From the NCBI RefSeq assembly GCF_001522545.3, contig NC_031771.1, positions 29,407,614-29,471,613 on the forward strand: 64,000 nucleotides of DNA, given 5' to 3'. The translations under genes were made by a program, and so were the position numbers. The DNA is from Parus major. Taxonomy: Eukaryota > Chordata > Aves > Passeriformes > Paridae. Positions within the stretch are counted from its first letter, which is position 1, and each line of letters starts with the position of its first letter. Positions 25,846-36,818 of the stretch are shown here, in pieces. The notes beneath the pieces were generated by a model. The model was given only the letters and a program-made list of their open reading frames with translations, was not told the DNA's origin and made no database searches.

Positions 25846-28800
25846 CAGCTAAAAATAAGTGCTAAAAACTTACAGGTGCTACCTAGCACTTACAAACAAG
25901 CGTTCACAGATGTTCAAGACCTACGGTGCGATATTCCTGAGTATTTAAAGTTTGTGTTTTCTTTGAAGTGCAACATTGAAAGTATGAAAAACCAAAATAC
26001 TAAATTTTTTAATAGACTAGTACATGCTATGTTGGCAGTAACTCCAAGTACTGTTCTCAGAGCTCATGATTTATTTCAGTAGCCAAATGGATTTTTAAAA
26101 GCTCATAGAGTATCTAGAATAGGTACAAGCAGGCAACCTGAGGTACAACACAGAAAAAGGCTTTCATATATTGAAGAACAGAGACCTTTATGAAGAAGCC
26201 TAATTAGTTTGCACCCTGCAAAGAGTAGCTAAATGATCTGGAAAATGAGGAATCTTTGAAAATATTTGTTCCATCCATACCGGGCATTGGAAGGAACACA
26301 GGCTGAATTTAAAAGCAACATCGCTTACAGGCGTCATTATCATCATCCATAGGAAACATTTCATAAAAAAAAAATAAAAATTGTTTCAACATAACTTCCT
26401 GAAATAAAATGTTAATTTAAAGGAACATAAAAATAAATAAAAAAAAAAATACAGTTACAGTTATCTAATTTTTCTAAATTAAAGCCTCCTCAGGGTTTTT
26501 GCTATCTGCAGTGGGGTTATAAACCTATGTTATAAAGAAGGTTTACAAGGGAGAGCCACCCACTTACTTTTTGAATTCACTGATAGTTTATACAGCTCCT
26601 TTCCTGCCTCTTTAAGCGATATTATTTTAAATAGATGTATGCACTCTTTGGGTGATACATCTACATTACACAAGAATCTTTTGCACTAGGCAGTCTTATG
26701 TCACTCTTAATAATTAATCAATATAATCCTATTCCTTGACTCTGAGCCACAGTTGAGCAACTAGGATTACATGTATTCCTATTGAATAATTTTGTTTAGC
26801 CTTTTTTAATCAATAAAAAAGACAGGGTTTCCATAAGGAAACCAAATGACTCCATAATAAAGGATCCATGAAGTTCTTACATGATATTAAGTGTTAGGGG
26901 AGGGTGAGGTTGGTATTGGTTTGGGGTTTTATACACCTTAGAGCAAGATTATATAAAAAAAAAGAAGAAAAATATGATTAATTTTAAGTAATGAGATATT
27001 TTAATATATTTTTGGAACAATGTTTTCCACACTCAAGAGGATTTTTGTAGATGGCTGATTCTATCACATATCATTGAGATCCAGCATACTAAAAGCTATA
27101 ATTGTTGGTGAAATACCGTTCTTCCTGAAATAAAATGTAGTTTTCTTTTCCCTTGACTATTTTTAACTTTTTTTAAAAAAACAAAAAAAAAACAATGACT
27201 TTTAAGACAGTTTGAGGACAGTATTTTGGGCTATATTAAAGATTACATATAGCAAAATCAGATATATTTATGTGTCCTGGCAAAGCAGATACTTCTGAAG
27301 TCTACTTTCAATTTTTATTTTTTTAAAAAATTATATTACATGAGTTCTGATATTTGCAATGCCACCTAGCCAAGGAGTAACTTCTGAGGCCTGTGTTATG
27401 CTGCACAGGACTATGCTTGATATTCCTTCATGGCACTCAGCTGCTCTGTAAAATTGGGGTGAGTGGAAGGGTCTCTCACTTCTCTGACTTCTAATTTCTC
27501 TGTGCATGTGATGTGTTTATCCCTCTCTGACAGACGGCACATTTTCTCCAGCTCACTTTTGCAGCACCTCTCGGCTTTGGTTCGTACCAGGCAGTTCAGT
27601 TTGAGTAAAGGGAGACCCCTAGAATCCTAATTCTGATGAAAACCTATTTTCTCCTGAGAAATTACACCTGTATGCTGTATGTGGCTGTATGTATGTACCT
27701 GTATATGGCTACCGGCTCCTAAATGTCAGTGTTTTTTTAAAACCAGATAGAACTGCAATCAGGTCTTAATAAATATTAAAGGACATTTTTTTTTTGAGTA
27801 CAAAAATATCAGTAAAGGAATAACAGGTAGGAGGCTTAGTGCTTATGGCATCACTAATATGTTCTTCACCACTGTTACCCCAGAAGCTGAGCTTCACCAA
27901 CAACATCTTATTCCCAACTGATCAGGAAAACTTCTGGAAAAAGCTGCAACCATCATAAATATTGAAATGTAGGACTTTTAAGTCTCAAACTGAACCCTGA
28001 TTATCTCTGAGAGGAAGGCTAATTTTCAGACTCCAGAATATTTTACCTCTTATATAAAAAATTACCCAAAATGAAGAAATTGAATTAAGTTCAAAATTCT
28101 ACCACAGTGAGAACACAAAAATCAAAGGTGGCTCATGATCAGAGCAATGTATTAGAAGAGAATTGGATTAGTCATTCTTTGAAGCCTTGAGCAGCCTTAC
28201 AGATATTATGATGCAAAGAAAAATTTACAGAAAGCTGTATGATCCTGTGTTTCTATTTAAATATTCATAAGATATGTGACACTACAGTAAAACAGACACT
28301 GGTTCTGATGCCCAGAGACTTCATAATCCAATAGCATCTTTTTGACCTGAAATTTTAGAAAAGTGTGCTGATATAATATTTTGTGTGGAATCTGTTTAGG
28401 ATTTGTTCTTGTTGGGGTTGGGCTTTTCCTTTTTGTTACTTTTTTCCAGAATGACGACAGAAAACCAAGAATTTATTTATTTACTGCCTGTTATTTTAAG
28501 TATGTTTTAGCTCTACTGACTTTTTTTTTTCCCCTTTTAGACAAACCATACTGATGTTATTGGAACAAAAGCAGTATATTGAAAATAGAACAATAATTGA
28601 AGTTATTTCTCTGTACCAGTGAATTACAATTTTATCACCTGTCAGGAAGTATTTATCTCTAGCTGGACAAAAATTCAATTAATTTTACAAAACTAAAAGT
28701 GAATTCAAACCAAAACCTGCTATGAATGACAGCAATTCCGTAACACTAATTTCTTATCAAACAAGTTTCAGAAAACATGAAATGTGAGAGCTTTTTTCCC

Positions 28801-29797
28801 TACAGGAAAATATTAACTTTTTCATAAATTTTATACACATAACCTATGCATATGAAATGTGTTACCAAAAATACATTAATAATGCCCTTCACAAAAAGGA
28901 AGTTAATAAAACCCCAAACCATTCCATATAGTGTCCAGGTTGGATTTCTTTGATATACTGACATCAAAGTAAAAAAAAAATAAAATCTGGAAGCATGTAA
29001 TCCGAAACTCTGCTGCAAAAACAAAGTCCTAGAGCAGGACTAGCAGCTGGGATTCCTAAGTCTGTGCTTGCTCCTATGACTCAAAAGCAGAGCTGAGTGC
29101 TTAAAGAACACATTTTGTACCTGTTCTAGTCCTCTAGCATCAAGAAGTTGTAGCAGCAGAACAGTGATTAATATTTCCTCTTTCCTATCCCTGGAAACTT
29201 CAAAAGCTGAATCTGTTCATGTTCAGTTTGAGGAGTTTGTTTCAAGGGATGTTTTTGGCTTTGTGGTTTTTTTTGTTTCATTGGTATTAATCTGTGTTTC
29301 AAATTTGCTCTGATGCTTGTAATGAGATCTCACTTGTTACAATAATTTTTAATATTTGTGGGTAAGTAAGAAAGCAAATGGATGATGTCATTCCCTAATG
29401 AGAATGTTTGCTGTCACGGAGATTAACAGGGAAAATGGATTATACCACCAACTGTTGCTGCATTGGATCTGAAATCTTGACTCTGTGAATGAAATAATAA
29501 TTACTGATGATGGAGTGTATGACAAAGACTGTAAATACATTTTTGAACAGCTCCTAAATAATAAAAATTCTAATTACATAGTACATTAATTATTTTTACA
29601 TTAAACACTAAAATAGCAAAATAGCTAAGTAGCATAGTCATTTATGAGATTATACTTTTGGTTGCAAGAAATAGAAAAGCTAAATTAATACTATAAATAG
29701 TTTCAGAACTTTATAGAGACAGTACAAACACTTCGTTCTGTGGCTTCCTTCACAAGATAAAATAAATATTCTAAATTTAATAACTGATATCAGCAAC

Positions 29798-30151
29798 TCT
29801 GTGTGCAAGGAGAAGGGAGGCTAGATCATAACCTAGACCAGAGGCTAGACAGTGTTATAGGAATAAAGCAAGTATTTATTAAAAAGGCCTTCAAAGAATA
29901 CATCTTGGGCAGTACAAGAGCCCGGCCAAGGCTTCACCCAAGAGGGACTATGGATCATACATTTTCACACTTATATAAGTTTTGGTCCATTTACATATTG
30001 GGGTTAATTGTCCAATTACAGCTTCAGGTTATGAAGTCCCATCCTCCCAGATTGCTCTCCTCAATTCACTGTTTGCACTTTTTGGGCCTGAAGCTGCCAT
30101 GGTGTCCTTGGTTCTCAAACTGGGAAAGGATTGTTTTGTCTAACTAAACCA
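29798..30151 (-). mobile_element. Endogenous retrovirus LTR (solo-type)
   Basis: On the - strand it starts TGGTTTAGTTAGAC and has a normal LTR order. A U3-like part contains CCAATATGTAAATGG (about 29985-30005), a TATA box CTTATATAAG near 29969-29978, and a polyadenylation signal AATAAA at about 29878-29883. A short U5 ends in ...TGCACACA near 29800. The same arrangement, with 'ggccttcaaag' just upstream of the poly(A) signal and the 'gtccatttacatattggggt' phrase, is one I associate with a common songbird ERV LTR. No gag, pol or env remnant lies beside it and no clear target-site duplication was found, so the left edge is approximate. Class (ERVK or ERV1) is unresolved. Confidence 0.75.
29969..29978 (-). 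promoter_or_regulatory. TATA box within the LTR
   Basis: CTTATATAAG is self-complementary, but it sits about 90 bp upstream (on the - strand) of the AATAAA signal, as expected for an LTR promoter. Whether it is active cannot be told from sequence. Confidence 0.5.
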
Positions 30152-30506
30152 TGAAGAGAGCTTGCTGGCACTTGATATGAAGTTCAGAGTTATATACCAA
30201 TGCAGTACAGAATCTGGAAAATATGAAAGCTAAAACTTAAGTCATCATCATACTTTTTCAATTTGTGCCAGTGCAAGATTTGGCAGCCACCCTTCTGTAC
30301 CGTTATTACACTTATTTTTGCAAGGATAAACAATGGTCTTTAACTGGTTATTTTCTTTCTGCAAAACAAACAAGAAAGCCACAAACAGGAGCACAGAATG
30401 GACCTTTAGGACAACAACCATAACATAGATATAGTAGTATGTTATGAAAATATTTTTAAGAAACTTTTAAAAGTTTTTATCATCTCTGGAGCTTGAGACA
30501 GAGCCT

Positions 30507-30581
30507 GGAAAAGCTTTAAGTTAAAAAGAATAAGATCTAGACAGGAAAAGCTTATAAGTTAAAAATAATAAGATCTAGACA
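30507..30581. repeat. Tandem duplication, 37-bp and 38-bp units
   Basis: Two adjacent copies, 30507-30543 and 30544-30581. Each starts GGAAAAGCTT and ends AATAAGATCTAGACA. They differ by a few changes in the middle (TTAAG versus ATAAG, AAAAAG versus AAAAAT). This looks like a recent local duplication. Confidence 0.9.
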
Positions 30582-31461
30582 CTATTTTCTAAGATATTCC
30601 TGAAATAGGGCAAATTTTGCACTTTTCCTTTTCATTCATCTGAATGCAAGCTTGCTACCAGCACACAGTAATTACTCAAGAGCAGTATAAACCACTGTCA
30701 TGGGATGAAATTATGACCCACAGAAGCTGTGCAAGTAGTCACATCAGCCACTTGTCCTAAAGCAGATGAGAATAAATTTCTCTCTCTTGCAAGTGTAGTC
30801 TCTTTTATCCTGTGTATTTCTTAATTACATTTTTTCCTCTTACTTTTCCCTGGCTGACACATCGAATTTTAAAGCTATATGCCTTTTGAAAAGCCCATAG
30901 CAACCTTTTTGTTTTGCTTCTACCCCATAGTACAGTCTTATTATGGAGTTGTAAATGAGCCTACTGAAATGAACCTCAGGAAGGTTACTTAATTGATTTT
31001 TATGATTGCTGATTTGTTGGTTTTTTTTTCCTAAAAAAATCCATGACACATTTCCTGACATCATAGTTAAAGGGATATTAAGAATGAAGTAAGAATGTAC
31101 TTGTAGAAAGAATAAATTGCCAATACCGGTTTTTATGTGTAAGATTAAAGCTCTACAGACCAGTTATTTGCTAGCAGTAAATTAAACTACTGTATACACA
31201 ATATGTATATAAAGTGTGAGAATAATGGCAAAATGAATACTACTCTGTCACATAATGACGAATAAAATGAGCTCTAAGTTACACAGAGGATCAAATAGTA
31301 CAGTAGCTGGTGACAGCCAGAGGACATTTTGATAGCATATCTAAATATAATTAGACATAGTTCCTTTATTATCAAAAGTGAACTACTTCACTAAGAAACA
31401 GGCTCTGAAAGACATTTCCAGTTGCAGAGACAATTAAATACCTATTTTTCTGGAAACTTGA

Positions 31462-31503
31462 AAGGATTTCCTATGACACTGATCAGTGTCCTAGGAAATC
31501 CTT
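31462..31503. repeat. Near-perfect 42-bp palindrome without spacer
   Basis: Left arm AAGGATTTCCTATGACACTGA and right arm TCAGTGTCCTAGGAAATCCTT (both shown only here) pair at 20 of 21 positions and meet directly. Homology stops abruptly at both outer edges. Confidence 0.93.
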
Positions 31504-33099
31504 AACAGCTTTAAATTAATAATTTAACTCAAAAGTTTGTTCTATCATTGATCAAAACCTCTATCTCTAAAATGTGAAGGGTATTTCAATGATTAAAAAA
31601 ATTTTGTTATAGTAAACAAAAGAATAAAAATTTCAAATATCTTCCTTCCAAAAGGATTCAAGAAGCTTCACAGTAAATACTTTGTTATTTGGCACTAGTT
31701 TGCTCTTTGGCTTATAAAAAACAAAAAAAGACAAAGACTTCTCTTAAAACCCTGAGTTGTGATGAACTGCAAGAGTAATTCACACTCTGTTACTAGTTAA
31801 AATTTTCCTTTTTTTGGACATGAGTAAAGATTTTTCTTTATACTCGCCAATAGTTATCTGGTTTTTGGGTTTGCTTTTCTTCTTTTTTACTGAAGTTTTG
31901 AGCACAGTAAAAAATTAAACATTGGGAATTTATTTCATTGCACATTTTGAAGACTGATGAAACTCTATCCACCTTGAATGACATACTGAATACACAGAAC
32001 TGTGAAAGTGGGAGCTATGAAGTGAAACAGCAAAGTTATTTGTGATTTATAAGCTCCCAAAGGCTTTACATCAAAACAAAAGGAAGGGCTTTCATATGGT
32101 GTGGAATGAATTCTGCTTCTTAGCAAACACGAAAAAAACCCATAAGAATGAAAGTTGATTTAAAGGATCTAATCTTCCTGCAGGTGAAAGCACACCCCTA
32201 TTGCTACTTACTCTAAATGAGACCTTCAGCTTTATTCCTGTCTTCTAAAGGATTTATTGCCCTCCAACCTGAGTTTCCAGAAAACAGTTCTCTCCCTCAA
32301 AAGATGAGATCAGTGGCCTCAAAATTTAAAGGTGTAAACATCATAATTTTGAAATTTTAAGTTATATAATAGTGAGTTACCATAGACATAGCCTGTTACA
32401 AACTAGGCTATAATTACAACAGGTTTATGGAGCTACTCAAAAAGATCTGCTGGATGTAAAGCAGAAAAATTCACTCATGACTCATCTAGCCATCTATATG
32501 CACTCATATATCTACCTGTACCCTTTCTTCCTTGTAGCATATACTGTGAGCACTGAACACGAGTAACACTGGAACACAAACACAGCAATGTCCCATCACA
32601 CTGTAATGAGACAGTAAAGCACGACCACCCAAAGGGCTTTCACAAAACAAATGGGGAAAGGTTCCTTCACTCTCCCTCCCCTGCTGGGTATCCCACAAAG
32701 GCCAGTCCCACCCTGACATACTGCAAGTCCCTGCAGTAGCCACCAACCCACACAGCCCAACTCCTATGGCTGCACTGTCTCCCTGGGAGAGCTCAGGGTC
32801 TTCTTCAGGCACCCTGAGGCACAGTCACCCATCCCAGCCCATTCTGTAACCACACCAACAGATAAGGACCTATTTTGGAAGGAAGATAATTAAGCACAAA
32901 AACAAAATATGTCCACATTAGTGTATGGAATAAGGTGGATGAAGATGCACCTGTGCAGATAAACATATTCTTTTTCTACAGCTTTCTGGAACTCCTTCCA
33001 GCTCCCTTCTGTGTGCTGACAATGACCTCAAAAATAGGTATGTGCTTGTAACATTTCATTATCTACCCAGAAAGCTTTGGGTTATTTTCTTTGATGTTG

Positions 33100-33220
33100 T
33101 GCTTGTTTTGTTTTTGGTTTTTTTTGGGTTTTTTTATGTTGTTTTTTTTGTTTGTTTGTTTTGGTTTGTTTGAGGTTTTTTGGGTTTTGTTAGTTTTGTT
33201 TTGTTTTTTTCTTTTATTTC
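33100..33220. repeat. T/G-rich low-complexity tract
   Basis: Irregular (GTTT)n and (GGTTTT)n with long T runs. The Phe/Leu-rich open frame over it is a compositional artefact. Confidence 0.9.
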
Positions 33221-33824
33221 TGCAATCATCTGAACTTTGGGAAGAGCATTCACATGATGCTACTGGAACTTGGGAGAAGTCACAGTACGTTACCTAACCT
33301 GGCAGCTTAATGTTGCATGCTGGGTATGAAAGCTGATCTGAGAGAGATTTCAGGGAAAGCCTGAGGCTGTGTTAGCTCTCCACGGTGCTGAGAAACCAAG
33401 ACCTCTTGAAACATTTGAGCAGAATCCTGGCACTCAGAAAGGAGGTCATCTCCACTATATGAAAGCTGTCAGTATCCAGATTTCTGTTATGGCATATCCC
33501 ACAGCAAATATTATTTGATATAGGTAAAAGATATCTTTATGTCATGACTTCTATTTTTTCACTGATAGGAATAGTGTATTTTTTTTTCTTGTGTTTTAGC
33601 CAAGTTTTGAATTACATCTTAACTAAGAGAACTTTCTCTTTTACAGAAATCTCACTTGCTGAAAACTTAAAACAGCTCATTCAGACACCACAGCCCCTAG
33701 GGCTGTATCATCGGCTCCAATGTGGTGGGAATGTTTATTTCTTGTTACTGTGTTTCAATTAGATATTGGAATCACTGAAATCTATGAAAATAAAAGGTCA
33801 AGATTTTTTTTCTCTCTGCTTCTA

Positions 33825-33863
33825 CAAGTAGAACAGTTTCATAATTTTCTACTGTTCCACTTG
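33825..33863. repeat. Inverted repeat, 13-bp arms around a 13-bp loop
   Basis: CAAGTAGAACAGT pairs with ACTGTTCCACTTG at 12 of 13 positions, with an AT-rich loop. It lies about 70 bp left of one copy of the 30-bp duplication. Confidence 0.75.
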
Positions 33864-33935
33864 AATTATAGAGACATATAGTAGGCAAAGGCTACCAAGA
33901 AAATTTTGTTTCATGGAAGACCTTACCTCATCAAA

Positions 33936-33965
33936 ACTATTGCTACCTCTTTGCCTGCTTCCCAA
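33936..33965. repeat. 30-bp dispersed exact duplication, copy 1
   Basis: Begins ACTATTGCTACC and ends CTGCTTCCCAA. Identical over 30 bp to 35904-35933; the flanks do not match. Confidence 0.9.
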
Positions 33966-35903
33966 GTGAATCTGCATGTAATTCAACAGAATATTCAGAA
34001 TGTATAATTCTGTAATTTTCTCAAATTTTTATAGAGGAAACCAAACCTTTATCAGGCAAAAAAATCTGCTTACTTAATATGGCCCAAAGGGAGAAGTATT
34101 CTAATCCAACCCTCCAAATTACCATTAAATAGGTACTTTGTCACCCAGGAATGTTTCAGAAAACTGTGTGGTACTTAAAAAAATAATCAAATTGCTGCTT
34201 TCAGTAAGAAACTTGCCAATGCAATGGTTTAAATAGCAGACATATAAAGGCTTTCTGTCAAAATGAGGGGAAGGATAAAATTTGTTGACTATTTAAGCCT
34301 TTCCCTCAGAAGTGACTGAAGGCATTTACCAGTACAAGTGCTCAGAGCAGCAGCAAACCCCCTTGCAGATAAAACATCTTGAAAACCAGGATTAAGCATT
34401 TCTGAGATTTTGAAAACATAACCACTTTTATATTGTTGCTGAGTGATTGAAACAGACAACTGATGCAAATTCCTTATCATGATGTTTCACAGACTTCTGA
34501 CATTACTTTACTGCAATAACAACTGTTAATTAAATTCACTCAACTAGAACATATTCTAGTAATCACTGACTTAATTTACTGAGAATTTCACATTTTAAAT
34601 TATTAAAGATGAAAGGTACAAAAGAGAAGCATTTATCAAACCTGCTACACTTTTCATGATATAACTTCTATTGATTTCTTATAAAGAAGCAATCTAAATC
34701 AACATGTCCACTATGGCATGATTATGTTTCTTTTCCAATGTCAGAGCTATTATTCATGCCAAAGATGATCCTACTAGCTCTTCTTTTTGGTGTCATAAAT
34801 AAATGCAGCCATTTATCAATAGTCTCATCCTCCCCAAGAACATCTTTTATGTGAAGGGTTTTATTTTGTTTTTCCTTTTCCTACTTGCAAAGATGAAACA
34901 CTTTCCCAGGAGTGTGTTATTTCCTTATTCTCCCTATATATGAAAATTCTTAATATTCAGGATGCTAAGTTACCAGTGTTCACATTACATTCCACTACTT
35001 GGAGTCAACAGGACCTATAAAGCTCAAATACATCATATTAACTGTCTATTGCACAATCACCACCAGGGCAGGAAAAAAGTTATTTCCACTGGTCCTGGGT
35101 AAAAGCTGAAGGAAGCTCTACCCTAGTTCAACGTAGCTGACAGCACAATGTATAGTGACATGGTCATACACTGATTATTAATTATTATCATTAATTTAAT
35201 TTAGTTATTACCATTAACTGATAATGTCCCACTCCCTGCATGTCAGTGACCATTTTCTGAAAGTTGTAAGATGTTGGATAAAGTTCCCAGAGAAAGAAAA
35301 AGAGAACAAACCTATAGTCCTAGGAATTTATCCTGAGCAGTCTTGATGAAGCAAGAGACACCTCTGAGCACCTGTCAGTTCCCAGAGGTCTGCCTTGAGA
35401 GCAGACACATCACACCCCAAGGAAGGTAACACAGCCAGTTTTCCCAAACTCTGGTTTATACACTGAGGAAAAAGCAAACTGTGGATTGTTAAACATGACA
35501 GTGACATCCACCTATGGACCATCAACATGTCAAATTACACAAGCATTTATGCTGATGACCAGAAGAAAACAGGAGGCTCTGAAAATCTTTTCCAGCTATT
35601 AGTCTTTGATTTGCTCAACCATGTAGCTAATCCATGTAGCAGCTCACCTTATAAATTAAAGAATTATATAAGACCAGTTTTAAAGAATAATAGAATGGCT
35701 GCAGAGCTTATTAATGTTACATTACGATGTTTATCATGGCACGGAACTACTCTTAAAATCACATTATGGCAGTGTCATCAGAATCAGGAGCTCAAGCAGT
35801 GCAGTGCTGCAGTGAAGATAAAATCCATGGCTTTCTCAGAAACAGTATCTTTTCTATTTCCTTTTTTAAGCTATTTTAACTACATAAAGAGCTGTAGGAA
35901 AAC

Positions 35904-35933
35904 ACTATTGCTACCTCTTTGCCTGCTTCCCAA
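35904..35933. repeat. 30-bp dispersed exact duplication, copy 2
   Basis: Same orientation and same 30 bp as 33936-33965, 1968 bp further on. It has no shared flanking sequence. Confidence 0.9.
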
Positions 35934-36740
35934 CAGTTATTGTATTGAACAATGTAGATAATGCACATCTAATGAGTATTTCATTCTCTCTGCTTCAGAT
36001 CAGCCAGGGCACTGTGAGTTTCCCTGAGACTGATTAGTGTTCACACAGAATATCATAGAGAGCAAAGTGTAAGCAATTACTTTCCTCTATAAAAAAAGCA
36101 ACTACCTTTAACACATATATTCAGTGGAGAGCAGAAAAAAGTAATCCTGGATACTGCTAACACTTTGTGGATCTGCTTTTGCACTCATTTTTACAGTTAT
36201 GCTAATACAGGGATTCCATTCTCCAAATGCATTTTGCTTCTTGTTATAGATTTTATCATACATCAAAAATAAATTAGTATAAAAGGAGCCTAGTATAAGT
36301 GAACTTCAAGTTTTCTGAGAGCTATTGATTGCCTTCCCTCATTAACAGCTACTGAAAACTGTTCAATAAATTATAACAAAATAATAAAGGAGATCATTGC
36401 TTTTAATAATCAAGTTTGTGTATTGCTTATCTGTGGAAATGACTATAGAATATATTAAACCTAAAGAATAAAGTAAAGCCTCTAAGTCTTGAACAGACCA
36501 TATTCCTATTTTGTCTAAAGATGTCTTATTCCCCTAGCATTTAAGTGAAGCAGTGTGACCATATGTCACAGGTTGTGTTCAATGACAGCAATGCTCTGGG
36601 GTTCAGACAGTAGCTTGATGTGGGGAATATCATTCCTGTGACAGTCTGCTAACATAATCACTCTAAACCCTTTTTGGAGAGATCCTTAATATGATTTCTT
36701 ATTGCCAGAATTACTTCCAAATTCAATAACATCTGATAAT

Positions 36741-36818
36741 GGAGGCCAGAAAAGAGAGGGGAGGGAAGGGGAGAGGAAGCAAGATGCAAGGATAGAAAGA
36801 CAAAAGGATAAAAAAGAC
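36741..36818. repeat. GA-rich (purine) tract
   Basis: Mostly G and A on the + strand, including GAGGGGAGGGAAGGGGAGAGG, with A-rich continuation. It could adopt triplex structure, but this is ordinary low complexity. Confidence 0.75.

Larger units (their letters stand above)
21993..29797. other. AT-rich non-coding stretch, no gene seen
   Basis: No convincing gene. It holds TA-rich and T/A runs (25309-25336, 25779-25845), a short TG tract near 22631-22643, and a CpG-bearing segment at 27537-27612 with an acceptor-like junction that I list separately as a finding. A moderate-GC patch at 22130-22320 is unidentified. Confidence 0.5.

Noticed and set aside
33091..33297. A Phe/Leu-rich frame resembling a membrane protein
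   Set aside because: It translates a T/G-rich simple repeat.
35527..35961. A 144-codon open frame on the + strand, the longest free of N and transposon sequence
   Set aside because: No recognisable domain, Ser/Leu-rich with scattered Cys, no promoter or splice context that stands out, and it overlaps one copy of the dispersed 30-bp duplication. Expected occasionally by chance in 64 kb over six frames.
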